Shown in pieces: positions 1 through 10,162 of a DNA stretch of 64,000 nucleotides. A program made the translations under genes and the position numbers. Each line of letters starts with the position of its first letter. Position 1 is the stretch's first letter. The notes under the pieces were generated by a model. That model was given only the letters and a program-made list of their open reading frames with translations. It had not been told where the DNA came from and did no database searches. The stretch is from Hirsutella rhossiliensis (taxonomy: Eukaryota; Ascomycota; Sordariomycetes; Hypocreales; Ophiocordycipitaceae). The stretch lies in NCBI RefSeq assembly GCF_020360975.1, contig NW_025408679.1, positions 1,550,001 to 1,614,000 of the forward strand, in the 5' to 3' direction.

Positions 1-375
1 TTCGTCCCCTGCGCGGAGTGATCCACGCCGCCGGCGCACTGGACGATGGTGTCCTTTCGGCCCTGACGCCGCAGCGATGCGATATGACCTTTGCGCCGAA
101 GGTATACGGAGCCTGGCATCTGCACCAACTGACCCGCGACATCGACCTGGATTTCTTCGTCATGTTCTCCTCCGTCTCCGGCATCATGGGCACCGCGGGC
201 CAGGGCAACTACGCTGCCGCTAACACCTTTCTCGACGCGCTCGCATATTTACGTCGCGCCGAGAATCGGCCTGCCACCGCTGTTGCATGGGGTCTTTGGG
301 TCGGGGAGGGCATGGCGGCAAATCTCCAATCCGGCCTCGACCCACTCTCGTCGCACGACGGCCTGGAGCTCCCTA
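1..375 (+). pseudogene. Polyketide synthase ketoreductase (KR) domain, 3' part, broken
   Basis: The frame is open from the window edge and encodes the second half of a type I PKS ketoreductase, the NADPH-dependent domain that reduces the beta-keto group of the growing chain. Visible are the [12 protein letters not shown] segment (with the LDD signature of B-type KRs), the catalytic serine in MFSSVSG and the catalytic tyrosine in [15 protein letters not shown], followed by [10 protein letters not shown]. No tryptophan typical of A-type KRs is seen after the serine motif. The wording looks more like bacterial modular PKSs than fungal highly reducing PKSs; that is a judgement from family patterns, not a search. 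Similarity stops near 375, before any acyl carrier domain, where LINE-type sequence begins, so the gene is interrupted. The upstream part lies outside the window. Confidence 0.8.
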
Positions 376-489
376 GTCACGATGGGGGGGTGGTTGACCT
401 AAAAAAAAAGCTACCCGTGCCACGCCCCACTTATTTTCGCGTTCGTTCCTCACCAGCTCCAAAAACTCGCGCTCTGGCGAAAAAGAACA

Positions 490-1708
490 ATGCCGCGGAA
501 GAGCAAGAACAGCACCAAGCGCAACTCGAACCAATTCGAGTTGCTCGATGACGAGGAAGACGGTACGAACGACAATGTGGCCTGTAGCATCGTGGCCAAT
601 TCGACAAGCGCGGCCGACGCGACAAGGACCAGCGCCCGCGGTCGCCCTCTGAAACCGACGCTGCAATTCGACCCTGAACCGCGCCCATCACGAAAGAAAT
701 CCGCCGTCCCGAAAGCGAAACCGACGAATGCCGACCCCAATTCCAACGAGGATTCATTGGCGCGAATCGAAGCTCTCCTGAAACGCGTCGAGGAGCGGGC
801 CGAAAGGGCGGAGAAACGCGTCGAGTCTCTGGAAGAGTTCATCCGAAACGAGCTCTTCCCACGCGTCGCTAGCCCTCCGGAGTCCGCCACCCAAGTGCCC
901 CTCATCAGCAACAGCAACAGCCCCTGCCACTTTCGCCACCACCCTCTGGTCCCAGGGCCACTGCCTGGCATTGGCTTGGACGTGAGTCGGGTCCTAGACA
1001 GCGACATAAAGGAAGGCAACGCCGGCACTATTCGTCGGCGCGCGAACGCTGCCCTCGAGAAGTTGGGTGTGACCTGTCTGGGCGTCAATTCTAAGGAAAA
1101 GGGCGTTTTCGGCTTCTCTTTCGAGAGACGGACGTCGATAAAGTACGGCAGAACGACACCTGGATAAAGACACACTTCGACAAGGGAACGCTATATGGGG
1201 AACAGTGGTACCCTCTACGGGTTGATAGAGCCCATCGTGGGGTTGCGACGGATGATATCGGATGCGCCGTGTTTGAGCGGATGAACGGGGTGAAAGTGCA
1301 CAAGATGCGATGGCTCGGGACAGCGTCTGTCGACAAGGAATACCGCTCTCTGGTGGTACACCTGGATAAGAAAGAGGAGGTGGACAGGTTGCTTGCACAA
1401 CGAACGGTTGAGATGGCGAATGGCGAGTGTGCATACACGCGACCATTTGTTCAGGACTTCAACCAGCGAGATGCTACCGTTGCCACCTCTACGGACACTT
1501 GCATTATCGCTGCAAGGCGCCAGCTCCGATCTGTGGACAGTGCGCCCAACCGGGCCATTCTGCGTCGACTTGCACCTCGGACGTTTTTAAGTGTGCAGCG
1601 TGCGGTGGAAAAGGAGCACACAAGGCTACAGATCCTGGGTGCCCGGTATATCGCCGGGAACTCGCCAGTTACGACCGTCGCCCTACTAACATACATCCTC
1701 TGTCTTAA
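490..1708 (+). pseudogene. LINE ORF1 (gag-like, zinc knuckle) with frameshifts
   Basis: The reading frame starts at the ATG at 490 with a basic N-terminus. A charged heptad-rich stretch (about residues 95-120, LARIEALLKRVEERAERAEK) should form the coiled coil typical of LINE ORF1 proteins. The frame breaks near 1167-1269 and again near 1430. The final part (1427-1708) carries CCHC-type knuckles, including CYRCHLYGHLHYRC, CGQCAQPGHSASTC and a third Cys-rich group. LINE ORF1 proteins of this type bind the element RNA and form the ribonucleoprotein particle. This copy is not translatable as one protein. No ORF2 follows. Confidence 0.7.
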
Positions 1709-2020
1709 CCTTTTCTTTTCAGCACAAACCTCTACCTATACCTGTGGTTGCCCCACAGCTGGTAGGTTAGCTACACCGGACGGCTAAAGGCAGGTGGACT
1801 CTTCGTCAAATGCGGCGGAGGAGAGTGGTCTGTACCTCATCAGACAGGCTCCAGAATTGGAAAGGGACAGGTCAAGTGAGCAAGAGACGGATTGAAGGAT
1901 GTAAGAGAAATTCAGGGATTAGATCGGGACGAATTCCTTGGGCTCGGAACCGAGTATTGGACAGCTCTAGATTAGGCTTAGCGAGTCTGACGCAGTGCCT
2001 CTGACTATCGTCAATGGCGG

Positions 2021-2046
2021 AATATAATAAATAAATAAAAAAAAAT
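2021..2046 (+). repeat. A-rich LINE 3' tail
   Basis: The (AATA)-type run followed by a longer A run ends the first LINE copy on the plus strand. Tails of this sort mark the 3' end laid down by target-primed reverse transcription. Confidence 0.65.
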
Positions 2047-2148
2047 AAGCTGGTTCGAGTCCTGGCAGGAACTCGACGCTCCTCGACGTTCTACTATAGT
2101 TCTTCATATTTCTTTACTCTGGGGTAGGTGTGGCTCTTGATTGCCATC

Positions 2149-3579
2149 ATGGCAGAGCCTGAAGTGGCGCCTCCGGCCGACGTGGGGGCGGGGCTGGATC
2201 CAACTAGCCCGTCGCCATTGACGCGTCCGACGCGAGGGATGACGCCCAGCGCACGAGTGCAGGATACGTTACGATCGCTGGAAAATGCGACCGCGAGAGC
2301 TCCCAAGCGTGTCTCGACCCGAACCACACGAGTCATATCGGTGGGCAACGAAAGCGAAAGAGGCGACGAGGTGAAGTCACGCAGCAATGTGGAGACCGCC
2401 AAATCGACGATGCAAAGGGTTCTAGAGATGCTGGCGAAGATGGGAAGTGAGATGGTGGAGCTGAAACATCGAGTATCCGAGCAAAGCGACACGATCAGGA
2501 AGCTGAGCGCCACGGTTTACAAGCAAAGCACCACCATTCAGGGACAGGAAGATCTGATCAGAGGCTTGGAAGCCCAGGTCCAGGAATCCAAGGAAGAGTT
2601 TCGACGTAAGAGCGAAGAGCACGACAAGCAAATGAAACAGGAGCACCGGGATCTTAAGAGAGAATTGGTCGGAGTGAAAGAGCAACTAGATCAGCTGATG
2701 CAAAAGCTGGATGTATCGGGCGAGGTGGCTTTGCCAAGCGGCCCTCGAGCAACGTTTGCGGACGTCGCGCGCGCCCTGCCAAACAGCGCGCCCTCCAGTA
2801 CACGCAGCATACCTGGTCCAACCAAACAGCAGACAGCCAACGATTCTGTCCATTGTACCATTGACACGTCTCGTGTAAGTGAGCTGAACAGGAACAAAGC
2901 GCAAATCGGGCAGATACGACAGGCCATCGAGGTTGAGATGAGAGCGAAGAACGGACATGAGACCTGGAGGTGCGCAGCAGTTGTGAGAGAATCCCGGAAC
3001 GCCGACCGAGTCAAGATCGTCTGCAGAGATGAAGCCGAGCTTCAGCTGGTCAAAGAGGCGGCGCAGAAGACAGCCGTGGAGGGAGCGCGAGTCATGAGAG
3101 ACCAGCTGTATCCGGTCCGGGTCGACAACGCCAACCGGACAGCAATCCTCGACACGGAGGACAATATCCTGCCCGGAGCGATCGAAGCCTTGAGTGCCGA
3201 AAACAGAGTGACCATTGGCAAGATTTCCTGGCTGAGCAAACGAGAGTCTGGTAAAGCCTACGGATCCATGGTAGTATACGTCACCAAGAAAAGCGATGCA
3301 GAAAGGCTTCTGGACGGTGACTACTTTGACCTAGCGGGAGAGTCGGCCACCACTTATAAGTTCGAGCCAAGAACGGGACCGATCCAATGCTTCAATTGCC
3401 AGGAGATCGGTCACAAAGCATATTCATGCAAGAAGCAGCGGACATGCGGCAAGTGCGCAAACGCTGGGCATCACCACCGAGAGTGCACAGCGATTGAGCC
3501 AAAATGCGTCCCGTGCGGCGGACCGCATGAGTCGGTTAGCTGGAAGTGCAGGATGAGGAACCCGAGCAGCGATGCTTGA
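2149..3579 (+). CDS. LINE ORF1 gag-like protein
   Basis: This is an intact ORF of about 476 residues. I prefer the ATG at 2149 (MAEPEVAPPADVG) over the upstream GTG of the same frame. Residues of about 85-190 are a long charged coiled coil. The C-terminus has three cysteine-rich knuckles, CFNCQEIGHKAYSC, CGKCANAGHHHREC and CVPCGGPHESVSWKC, as in the gag-like ORF1 of Tad/I-type LINEs, where it coats and chaperones the element RNA. The stop codon overlaps the start of ORF2 at 3572, which suggests coupled translation. It is undamaged, in contrast to most coding sequence nearby. Confidence 0.85.
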   Translation: MAEPEVAPPADVGAGLDPTSPSPLTRPTRGMTPSARVQDTLRSLENATARAPKRVSTRTTRVISVGNESERGDEVKSRSNVETAKSTMQRVLEMLAKMGSEMVELKHRVSEQSDTIRKLSATVYKQSTTIQGQEDLIRGLEAQVQESKEEFRRKSEEHDKQMKQEHRDLKRELVGVKEQLDQLMQKLDVSGEVALPSGPRATFADVARALPNSAPSSTRSIPGPTKQQTANDSVHCTIDTSRVSELNRNKAQIGQIRQAIEVEMRAKNGHETWRCAAVVRESRNADRVKIVCRDEAELQLVKEAAQKTAVEGARVMRDQLYPVRVDNANRTAILDTEDNILPGAIEALSAENRVTIGKISWLSKRESGKAYGSMVVYVTKKSDAERLLDGDYFDLAGESATTYKFEPRTGPIQCFNCQEIGHKAYSCKKQRTCGKCANAGHHHRECTAIEPKCVPCGGPHESVSWKCRMRNPSSDA

Positions 3580-4487
3580 GTCCCTCCGCATCCTACAGCT
3601 GAATGCACACAAGAGTGATGTGGTGCAGCAGAGTCTGATGAACGACGAAGACCTGAAGGATTTTGTCGCACTGGCTATATCTGAGCCACATGCGCGCAAT
3701 ATCGACGGAAAGGTGGTGACGAGTCCTATGGGACACCATAACTGGACAAAGATGATTCCGACGTGTGTTCGTGACGCCCTATGGCCGATCCGCAGCATGC
3801 TCTGGATCCGAAGTGACCTTGAGGCGGAGCAAGTGCCTGTGCCGTCGGCCGATCTCACAGCAGCGGTACTCCGACTCGAGGGAAGGGAGGTGATGGTAGT
3901 GTCAGTGTATGTGCAAGGAAAGAACGACGAGGCGCTGACGAACGCGATGGAACTGTTGCGCGACGTGATCGATCGCTTCCGCAATGGGACAGGGAGACGT
4001 ACCGATGTGGTTTTGGCGGGGGACTTCAACTGCCACGATATTCTCTGGGGCGGAGATGAAGTGTCAGCGAGCAGACAAGGGGAGGGCCAGCCCATCATTG
4101 ACCTGATGGACGACTATGGTCTCTGCAGCCTTCTCCCGAGAGGGACGAAAACGTGGCAGAGGTCGGACGAGGAGAGCACCATCGACTTGGTGCTGGTATC
4201 GGCAGAACTGGCGGACGAGGTGACATCCTGCCTGATTCACCCGACAGAGCACGGATCGGACCATAGAGCGATCCAGACGACCTTTGACATACGAGTACCG
4301 GAACGGACCTTTCCGCAGCGCCTGATGCTCAAGAACGCGCCGTGGATCGCCATCGCAACAAGGGTCGAGGACGAGCTTCGGCCTCTCCCGTGGACTGTGG
4401 GGGTGCAGACGCAGGCGGATCAGCTCATGCGGGTGGTCACCAAGGTGCTTCATGATCTGACACCTCGGGTCGCTCCGAAGTCGGTTC
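3572..4487 (+). pseudogene. LINE ORF2, endonuclease domain only (truncated)
   Basis: The ATG at 3572 overlaps the last codons of ORF1. The sequence encodes an apurinic-like (EEP) endonuclease, the enzyme that nicks the target DNA to prime reverse transcription. Visible catalytic motifs are LQLNAHKS, ISEPHA, AGDFNCHDILWGG, TIDLVLVS and GSDHRAI. Coding similarity continues through the linker to about 4487 and is then lost in unrelated gypsy sequence, so the reverse transcriptase is missing here. The frame stays open to 4555 but those last codons are not LINE. Confidence 0.85.
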
Positions 4488-5163
4488 CACTCGTTGCAAT
4501 CGCGTTGAGTGAGCAACTTTGGAGAGATCAGGTTGTAGTGGCTGCCTTGATCTAGCAAGGCAAAGCTTGCTTTGGACCACCGGCCGTCCTGTCGCAACTG
4601 GTAAGGTATCCAGTTTTCACCGCTTTCAGACAGGAGCCGGTGCGGTCCCTAATCCTCGTTCTGCTGATCTCGCTGATCCTGCTTGACCCTGCGCACCCCA
4701 TTTGCGCCCGTGGCTGGGTCGTCATGACGGGCCGTGGTGTGCCTGCTCTCACCACATCGTTTGCAATCCGGTTCGGTGCAATTTGGTCGTATGTGACCTG
4801 GCCTGCCACATTTAAAGCACGTAGGGGGTTTCTCCTTCCCTGTCGGCGCATTGTCCCTACCAGAAGTGTCTGTTGGTCTTGACTCTCCAACGGTCCGGTC
4901 GGTATGGTGTTCCCTTTCGTGGAAATCGTCATCGTACTCATGACCCTTTTCTACCAAGTCGTTCCACGACTTAGGGTAGTTCTGAGACCGGAAAAGATCC
5001 TTGATATCCTTATTGCAACAAAACAAGAACATCTCGATGCGCAGCCAGTCTGGGACGCTGTGAGGGAACTCGCTCTCGATCGCTCGGTACTGTCGGAAGA
5101 AATTCCGGAATGACTGATTGGGCTTTTGCTTGAGCTTCGTCAGACTTGTGTACGCAGTCCGGG
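4488..5163 (-). mobile_element. Ty3/gypsy fragment: gag C-terminus and start of protease
   Basis: On the minus strand, from 5163 downward, lies the end of a capsid-like region (KQKPNQSFRNFF), then a knuckle CFKCGRPGHIRPNC followed by a second Cys/His group. The ORF stops at 4649. A different frame below it holds LLDQGSHYNLIS, which looks like the start of a retropepsin-type protease. Neither end coincides with an LTR, so this is an internal piece. It joins LINE sequence at about 4487 and bZIP sequence at about 5165. It is unlike the gag of the gypsy elements at 5826 and 51644. Confidence 0.7.
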
Positions 5164-5164
5164 T

Positions 5165-5515
5165 ACGACCTCGAGGTCCGAATTCGAGACAATCAAAGGA
5201 GATCGCGCGCCCGACGGAGAGAGTATGTCCAGGAGCTCGAACAGCGACTCAGAGTATACGAGCTCCAGGGCATCGAGGTTTCGACCGAGATTCAGATGGC
5301 CGCGAGGAGAGCAGCCGAGGAGAACAAGCGGCTACGGGAGCTTCTCAACAGGCATGGCTTTAGTGACAGCCATGTTGCCCATTTCTTGCAGTCGGGGACT
5401 TTCGTGCCACTTGATGCCATCAAGGCCATCCTTTTCGCGCGGGCGACCCTGGGGCCGCCGTCCAGTCACTGGAACAGCTTCTGATGCCCAACCGAGCCCA
5501 CCATATGAGAGCAGA
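5165..5515 (+). pseudogene. bZIP transcription factor gene, broken
   Basis: The translated segment contains a fungal basic-leucine-zipper domain: the basic region IRDNQRRSRARRREYVQELE followed by a coiled heptad stretch through AAEENKRLRELLNRHG, then HVAHFLQSGTFVPLDAIKA. The family binds DNA as dimers in the nucleus. Near 5445-5455 (a CG/GGG-rich run) the frame must change by one base for the family-like continuation (GDPGAAVQSLEQLL). In the ORF as read, translation stops at 5484. The 5' end is replaced by the gypsy fragment, and no start codon of its own is visible. An ORF at 5526-5822 may hold more of the C-terminus, but I cannot align it. It is a host gene remnant. Confidence 0.7.
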
Positions 5516-5825
5516 GTGACAGATTATGGCAAGATCGGTGAAGAGTCAGTCGTGGTTCGTCACTATCCCAGTACAGTCTCCAATGTCTGGAGTGGCGCAA
5601 GCGGATAGCCGTGCAGTGAATGCGCCTCAGATGTCGCCCACCATGGGCTTGACCGTCAGAGCCGTCACCTCGCAGTCAATACCTGTGATCAACGCTCCCC
5701 ACGCCGACAGCCATGGCGATACGAGTCCCAAGGGTGCGACAGTCCGGTCAATAGGCATGGACGCCGTGCTAGGGAAGCCCAGTAGCAGAGGAAGGAGCCT
5801 GTGCGGTGCCAATGGCAATTGATCG

Positions 5826-6640
5826 CGGTGCATTGATCCCTTCCCAGTCAACTTGCTGTGTGATCAGGTCGCCCAGCCACAAAGTACTAGGGGAAGAGCT
5901 TCAACTATGGAAGCTGGCAAAACTCAGAGCGGCTCGTTCGAGCCCACGCCTCAGTCAATGATGCAAGTCTTGAGTGAGATGATGGCCCTGCTGCAGGCCT
6001 TACACGCAGACAGAGACCTAGACCGCGACGAAGTACGCCCCCAAATCCGAAACCTTCAAGCCGCAGTTGCGACCCCCACTCCGAGTCCTTCGAACGCCCC
6101 GACCACGATCGAGACCCCCAAGGATCAGAGACCACCTGATCAAGCACCGACGAAGAAGAAACCACCCTGCTGGCCCCTAAACAATTTTATGGAACGCGCA
6201 GGAAGTTCCGCGCCTGGCAGCTCGAGATGACAAGCAAGTTGCGAGTCGATAGTTCCGCCATTGGATCGCCCTCCGACCAATTCGCCTATATATACGCGAG
6301 GCTTGGCCAGACGCCCCAGTCGATTTCAGTAGCCTTCTTCGAGAACGGCGGCTCCAACCGTCCAACGGACAATTCGAACCAACCCGGTTTATGGAATACC
6401 TACCTTGTGGGCTGCTACGGCGACCCAAACGCAGAACAACGAGCCCTCACACAGGCTCGAGACACCGAGGCAGAGCCAGAAGGAGAGCTTCGCCACTTTC
6501 CTGCCAAGTTTGAGAGAGAGCTTGCGGACAGTGGAGGGGCCACCTGGTCGGACTCCGTACGGATCAACACCCTCAAGAGAGTCATTAACCAAGAACTCCG
6601 CACGCATTTCACCGGACAGCTTACCTTATTTTGCACACGC
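5826..6640 (+). pseudogene. Ty3/gypsy leader and gag fragment, second copy of the 51014-56729 family
   Basis: The leader around 5845-5875 resembles the leader of the gypsy element at 51585-51610 (both contain CTTGCTGTGTGATCA). The ATG at 5907 starts a gag N-terminus (MEAGKTQSGSFEP) close to that of the other element (MEAIDSQQGSFEP). After frame changes the capsid part continues at 6227-6640 with YGDPNAEQRAL and KFERELADSGGATW, matching YGDPNAKARAL and KFEKELADSGGGEW. It is cut near 6640, where copia LTR sequence starts. It has more substitutions than the other copy and so is presumably older. Confidence 0.75.
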
Positions 6641-6644
6641 AGAC

Positions 6645-6790
6645 TGTGAAGGAGTGAATGAAAATGATCTATTGATGATGTCTTCGAGCTACAGAAAGGA
6701 GTGCAATGCTAGGTCTTATGTACCGTAGACATAGCCGATAGAGTCGTTGTGCCCATAGAACCTTCTAGAGACAGCTGGTCTCCTCCAACA
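6645..6790 (-). repeat. Copia 3' LTR
   Basis: Reading the minus strand, a segment begins TGTTGGAGGAG right after a purine-rich tract (GGGGGAG, about 6791-6801) that follows the copia stop codon. It ends CACTCCTTCACA at 6645. Starting with TG and ending with CA in a short imperfect inverted repeat is the usual LTR form. The matching 5' LTR was not found near 8010. Confidence 0.65.
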
Positions 6791-8010
6791 CTCCCCCGTA
6801 GCCAGACATGGGTAGATGACTGAATAGTCCGAAGCTCAAGGTTCTTCACTTACAAAGTAGACACTCGGAGGGGACATAAGTCCAAGTTGACGAACGAAGG
6901 CAGCATGGCGTTCTTGAGTGAGAGGCTTGGTCAATCCGTCAGCAGTCATATTTTGTATAGAGACATGTTGAATGTCAAATTCTCGACTTGTGCGATCAAT
7001 AATCCATTTGTAACGAGTGTCAATGTGTCTTGTTCGTGCCGTTCATTGGGTTGAGTACCGTGAGCTGTGCATTGCGCGAGTCTGTGAATATGATGACCGG
7101 CTTGCTAGATCGAATCCCAAGGTTCCGAATGATGCGATTGATCCACAGAAAAGCTTGTCCAGTCGGTGTGAGGTTCATGAATTCCGCTTCCGTTGTCGAC
7201 AGTGCAACAATTGTCTGTCTGCTGGATTTCCAGAGAATTGGACAACCGGCCAAAAGGACTATATAGCCGGCAGTCGAGTGGCGTGTCGGTATTCGGTCGG
7301 CGAATGCTGCATCGGCAAAGGCAAGTAGTGGAAGGTTGGTCATAGAACACTTTCCGCCTAGGCAGAGAGACAGAGTTGTAGTACCAATAAGATACCTAAA
7401 AAGATGCTTCAGAAGCTGTTTATGCTGATTAGATGGTCCAGCATTGGCTTCGCAGAGACGATTCGTCGTGTACGTGATATCGGGTCTCGTTCCGGTTGAA
7501 AGGAAGTTCAGTGAGCCCGTCTGCTTGATGTACGACTTTTGAGAGGTCTCATCTGGCTCCCAAGTAGCAGGAAGCTCAAATCCTCGCGGCCAAGGGATTG
7601 TCGCTGCATTCTATGTCCGGAATCCATATTTCGAAATGACTTTCTCGGCAAAATTCTTCTGAGAGAGATATACACGCCTGTTTGGTCTGTCTCTGATGAC
7701 TGTAAAGCCGAGAAAGTCTTTCACCTCTCCAAGGTCCTTAAGTTCGAAAAAGCAAGCATGAGTTGATAGGTTGCTGCCAGAAGCATTGGAGCCTTAGGCG
7801 TGCCGCGGGAAGGTGTCTCCGATCGGACGACAGCCACGTTGTTGATCCAGTCAGTCATTGCCATTTCAGTCTTGGAATCTTTGTGTATGATGCAGTCTTT
7901 GAATCCATCGCGAATGGCACCGCCAGCCCTTAGCTGTTCCGAGCTGAGGAGATTGATCGGGGCGTTAGGACAATAGACCGACCGGCCGAGATTCATCTCA
8001 GTCACCAGCC
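6791..8010 (-). pseudogene. Ty1/copia pol remnant, internally deleted
   Basis: From 8005 downward the minus strand encodes a copia pre-integrase segment (CPNAPINLLSSEQLRAGG). It then jumps near 7750-7720 to the end of the reverse transcriptase region, with the integrase and most of the RT missing. The RNase H region is clear at 7343-7020: FADAAFADRIPTRHSTAGY and VALSTTEAEFMNL. The C-terminus continues in another frame to about 6835 (MTADGLTKPLTQERH). Several frame changes are needed. The remnant ends in the LTR at 6790. Confidence 0.75.
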
Positions 8011-8447
8011 CGTCTGATCGTTTGGCTCGTAAGTGAACCGTGCCTACTGCCTTGGCGACTAAATCCCCCCGTTAGCCGACGTGAACGTATATCGATCCGC
8101 GCCCGGGCAGTGCACGGATCAGAGACCACAGGGGGCAGCCAAAGTGGCCCGAGGCCGTTAGAGCAAGATTGGGACTAGGATGGTGAATTGCGAGTGTTTA
8201 GTGGAGAGGCCGGCGATCGGCCGCGCTGCGCCGTAGTAGTGTGAGGCGGGCACTAACGGCAGGTTGCTGTGACGTGTTGCTTCGCATTGCGTCAGGTTTC
8301 GTCGCCTTGCAACAATTTCACGTACAGTACATAGCTTGCTCCATGGCACAGGTTTAACGCGTTTAGATTGCTTGAAAAGCTTTGAAACGAGGTGGCTGGA
8401 GCTAGGCCAAGCTCATCAAACAAACGTTCCCCTGTATCTCACTATTA
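8011..8447. other. No gene seen
   Basis: This stretch between the copia remnant and the next ORF shows no recognisable coding sequence, terminal repeat or RNA gene. Confidence 0.4.
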
Positions 8448-9038
8448 TTAGCCCCGACCATCCCAGCAGCGGTCGCCGCAAAACCACTCCTTCTGCCAGA
8501 TTGCGTTAGCCTGCGCTACCCTTTCATTGCAGCTTCGGACAGCTGAAAGCAGTCCGTCGCAATGCCATTGGATAAGTGGAATGGCCGGTATAAGTATGTT
8601 GTTAGACAGATCTTGAAAATGCGCGAGATCTGAGCGGATTTTGCCCACTGCACGGGTCATAAAGATGACATGGTCGCGGGAGGCGCAGTCCAGCGGAATC
8701 CTCACAGTTTCCTCTAGTGCCGGGCGCAGCTCCGAGTGAGCGGGTTCGACAATGCGCCGTCGGCGAGTAGTGAGACATGAGTTGTCTTTCTTCAGCCAAC
8801 GCGATAGGCGTCTTCGCAGGTGTAACTTTCTCATGATACAGTGGACTTTTGTGGTGTATGATCGCCCATGTAGCATATTGTACAAGCAGATAACCTGTAT
8901 TGTAAGTAATCGTTGCGCTCGAACAAACGACCTTGTGGGAGAGCCACACGCGGGTACAATAGCTCTGATATGTACATAAAGTAATGCTGCCATCGCGCCC
9001 ATGTTTAGATTGGCCAGCAGCATTTCCGTGTAATGCAC
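8448..9038 (-). CDS. Hypothetical ORF, 196 residues
   Basis: I do not recognise this protein. The C-terminal half (SELRPALEETVRIPLDCASRDHV to the end) has a composition plausible for a folded helical protein and includes IPAIPLIQWHCDGLLSAV. The N-terminal half is basic and looks less coding-like. It is transcribed away from the two-exon membrane-protein gene at 9586. No intron or domain is evident. It could be a chance ORF or a gene fragment. Confidence 0.3.
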   Translation of the reverse strand: MHYTEMLLANLNMGAMAALLYVHIRAIVPACGSPTRSFVRAQRLLTIQVICLYNMLHGRSYTTKVHCIMRKLHLRRRLSRWLKKDNSCLTTRRRRIVEPAHSELRPALEETVRIPLDCASRDHVIFMTRAVGKIRSDLAHFQDLSNNILIPAIPLIQWHCDGLLSAVRSCNERVAQANAIWQKEWFCGDRCWDGRG

Positions 9039-9585
9039 TAGTCAGAAATGTGACATGCCACTTATTGTCTCCATAGTGGCTGCAAACTCAGCGATTCAGC
9101 CAGAATTTGCCTATTTGCCATAGGTTCGTTATGGCGGCACCAGACCGCAAGTCTGACTACCTGAAAATATAGCTCCAATGGGCAAACTAAGCCACGAAAT
9201 GAATCGTCAGCCGCCTTTGGCTTCATCTCACCCATACAGATCTCACTACAGTACTATGCAGCATGTGATTCTACTTGAATGCACAGGTTTGTCTCGTCGC
9301 CAACTACGACGGATGACCCATATATGGATACGGGATGCACGTCGATAACAGACGACGAGTGTATATGGGCAAGTCCACAGTACTGGATATTGGCCTTAGT
9401 CTGGCTTCGTCTGTACGGCTAGCAATGACTGGATGCTGGAAGTCATCATCTCGTGGAATGCAATCAATCCAGCCGTGTACTTGGTCTAAAAGTGCAAGAG
9501 TTTCCTCCGAGACAGCGGTCTATACGCGGTACAAGTATTAAAGCTTGGTAGACCTCAGTACAGATTTCTCGCCTCATCAAGCAAA

Positions 9586-10162
9586 ATGCAACATCGAAGG
9601 CAGTTTGACTCCACCCATTCGCAGCGTCAAGAAGACGAAGCTCAGTACAGGCGCCTTTTGGCGAAATACGCCGATATCCTAGAAAAAGACAACGCCGGCT
9701 CGAAAAGCCAATGGCTCATACCTACGCTTCTGTCTTGGACATTTTTCACGAGGACCATATCCTTGTCTCATATCTACACGTATAGTCATGGGTTCCTAAG
9801 GATGGCGGGCAAATTGATGAGACCTGCCGCAAAGCTCGCTAAAAGCATGCCGGCACTGTCATGCGCCGTCCTCTTTGGTGTAGTTTCCGCCGTTAGTCTA
9901 ACATGGTGCTGGTGGTACCTAAGGCGTAACTGCGTCTGGATACTTTATCGTCTACTATTGTACGCAAGCCGTCCTGATTGATAATGCGCCTGCTAATAAA
10001 CAAACCAGTCCCTTGCTATTAAACGCTGTTATTGCATTGATCCCAATGAGTCTCCCCGCAATCGACGACGCTCCCTGGATAAAGACTTTGTTGCTTGCGT
10101 TCCTAATTGCAGGATTGTCTCTATTTGCGGGTCAGTCCTACAAGTCTGCATGGCGCCGCTGA
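9586..10162 (+). CDS. Small membrane protein, two exons
   Basis: Exon 1 runs from the ATG at 9586 to 9959, an intron occupies 9960-10008, and exon 2 runs 10009-10162. The intron is 49 bp and starts GTACGC. It has a good branch site (GCTAATAA) 16 bases before the terminal AG and restores the frame exactly, giving 175 residues. The N-terminus is polar and charged (QRQEDEAQYRRLLAKYADIL). Hydrophobic segments follow: ALSCAVLFGVVSAVSLTWCW, then LLLNAVIALIPMSL, then IKTLLLAFLIAGLSLFAG, ending in a short basic tail. This suggests two to four membrane spans. I do not recognise the family. Without splicing, the ORF would stop at 9981. The lack of frame damage suggests a living host gene. Confidence 0.5.
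9960..10008 (+). other. Predicted spliceosomal intron
   Basis: The sequence starts GTACGC, has a branch-like GCTAATAA at 9992-9999 and ends ACCAG at 10008. Its 49-bp length is typical for filamentous ascomycetes. Removing it joins two hydrophobic reading frames in phase. Confidence 0.5.

Larger units (their letters stand above)
376..2046 (+). mobile_element. Tad-like LINE with ORF1 and 3' tail only
   Basis: This non-LTR retrotransposon copy lies inside the PKS fragment. It has an ORF1 region (490-1708), about 300 bp of non-coding 3' sequence and an A-rich tail at about 2021-2046. No endonuclease or reverse transcriptase coding is present between the zinc knuckles and the tail, unlike the next element, where ORF2 overlaps the end of ORF1. 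It is either an internal deletion or a non-autonomous ORF1-only derivative. The 5' boundary is set only by the end of PKS similarity. Confidence 0.7.
2047..4487 (+). mobile_element. Tad-like LINE, 5' half (ORF1 plus endonuclease)
   Basis: This is a second LINE in the same orientation, directly after the first. It has a short 5' leader, an intact ORF1 and the endonuclease part of ORF2, then stops abruptly at about 4487, where a minus-strand gypsy fragment begins. The protein position where it stops is close to the position where the LINE half at 15234 resumes. Confidence 0.8.

Noticed and set aside
2048..2075. tRNA-like T-arm (GGTTCGAGTCC) right after the LINE tail
   Set aside because: It matches the B-box consensus but the flanking stem has two mismatches out of five and no acceptor, D-arm or anticodon parts lie upstream; treated as chance or LINE leader sequence.
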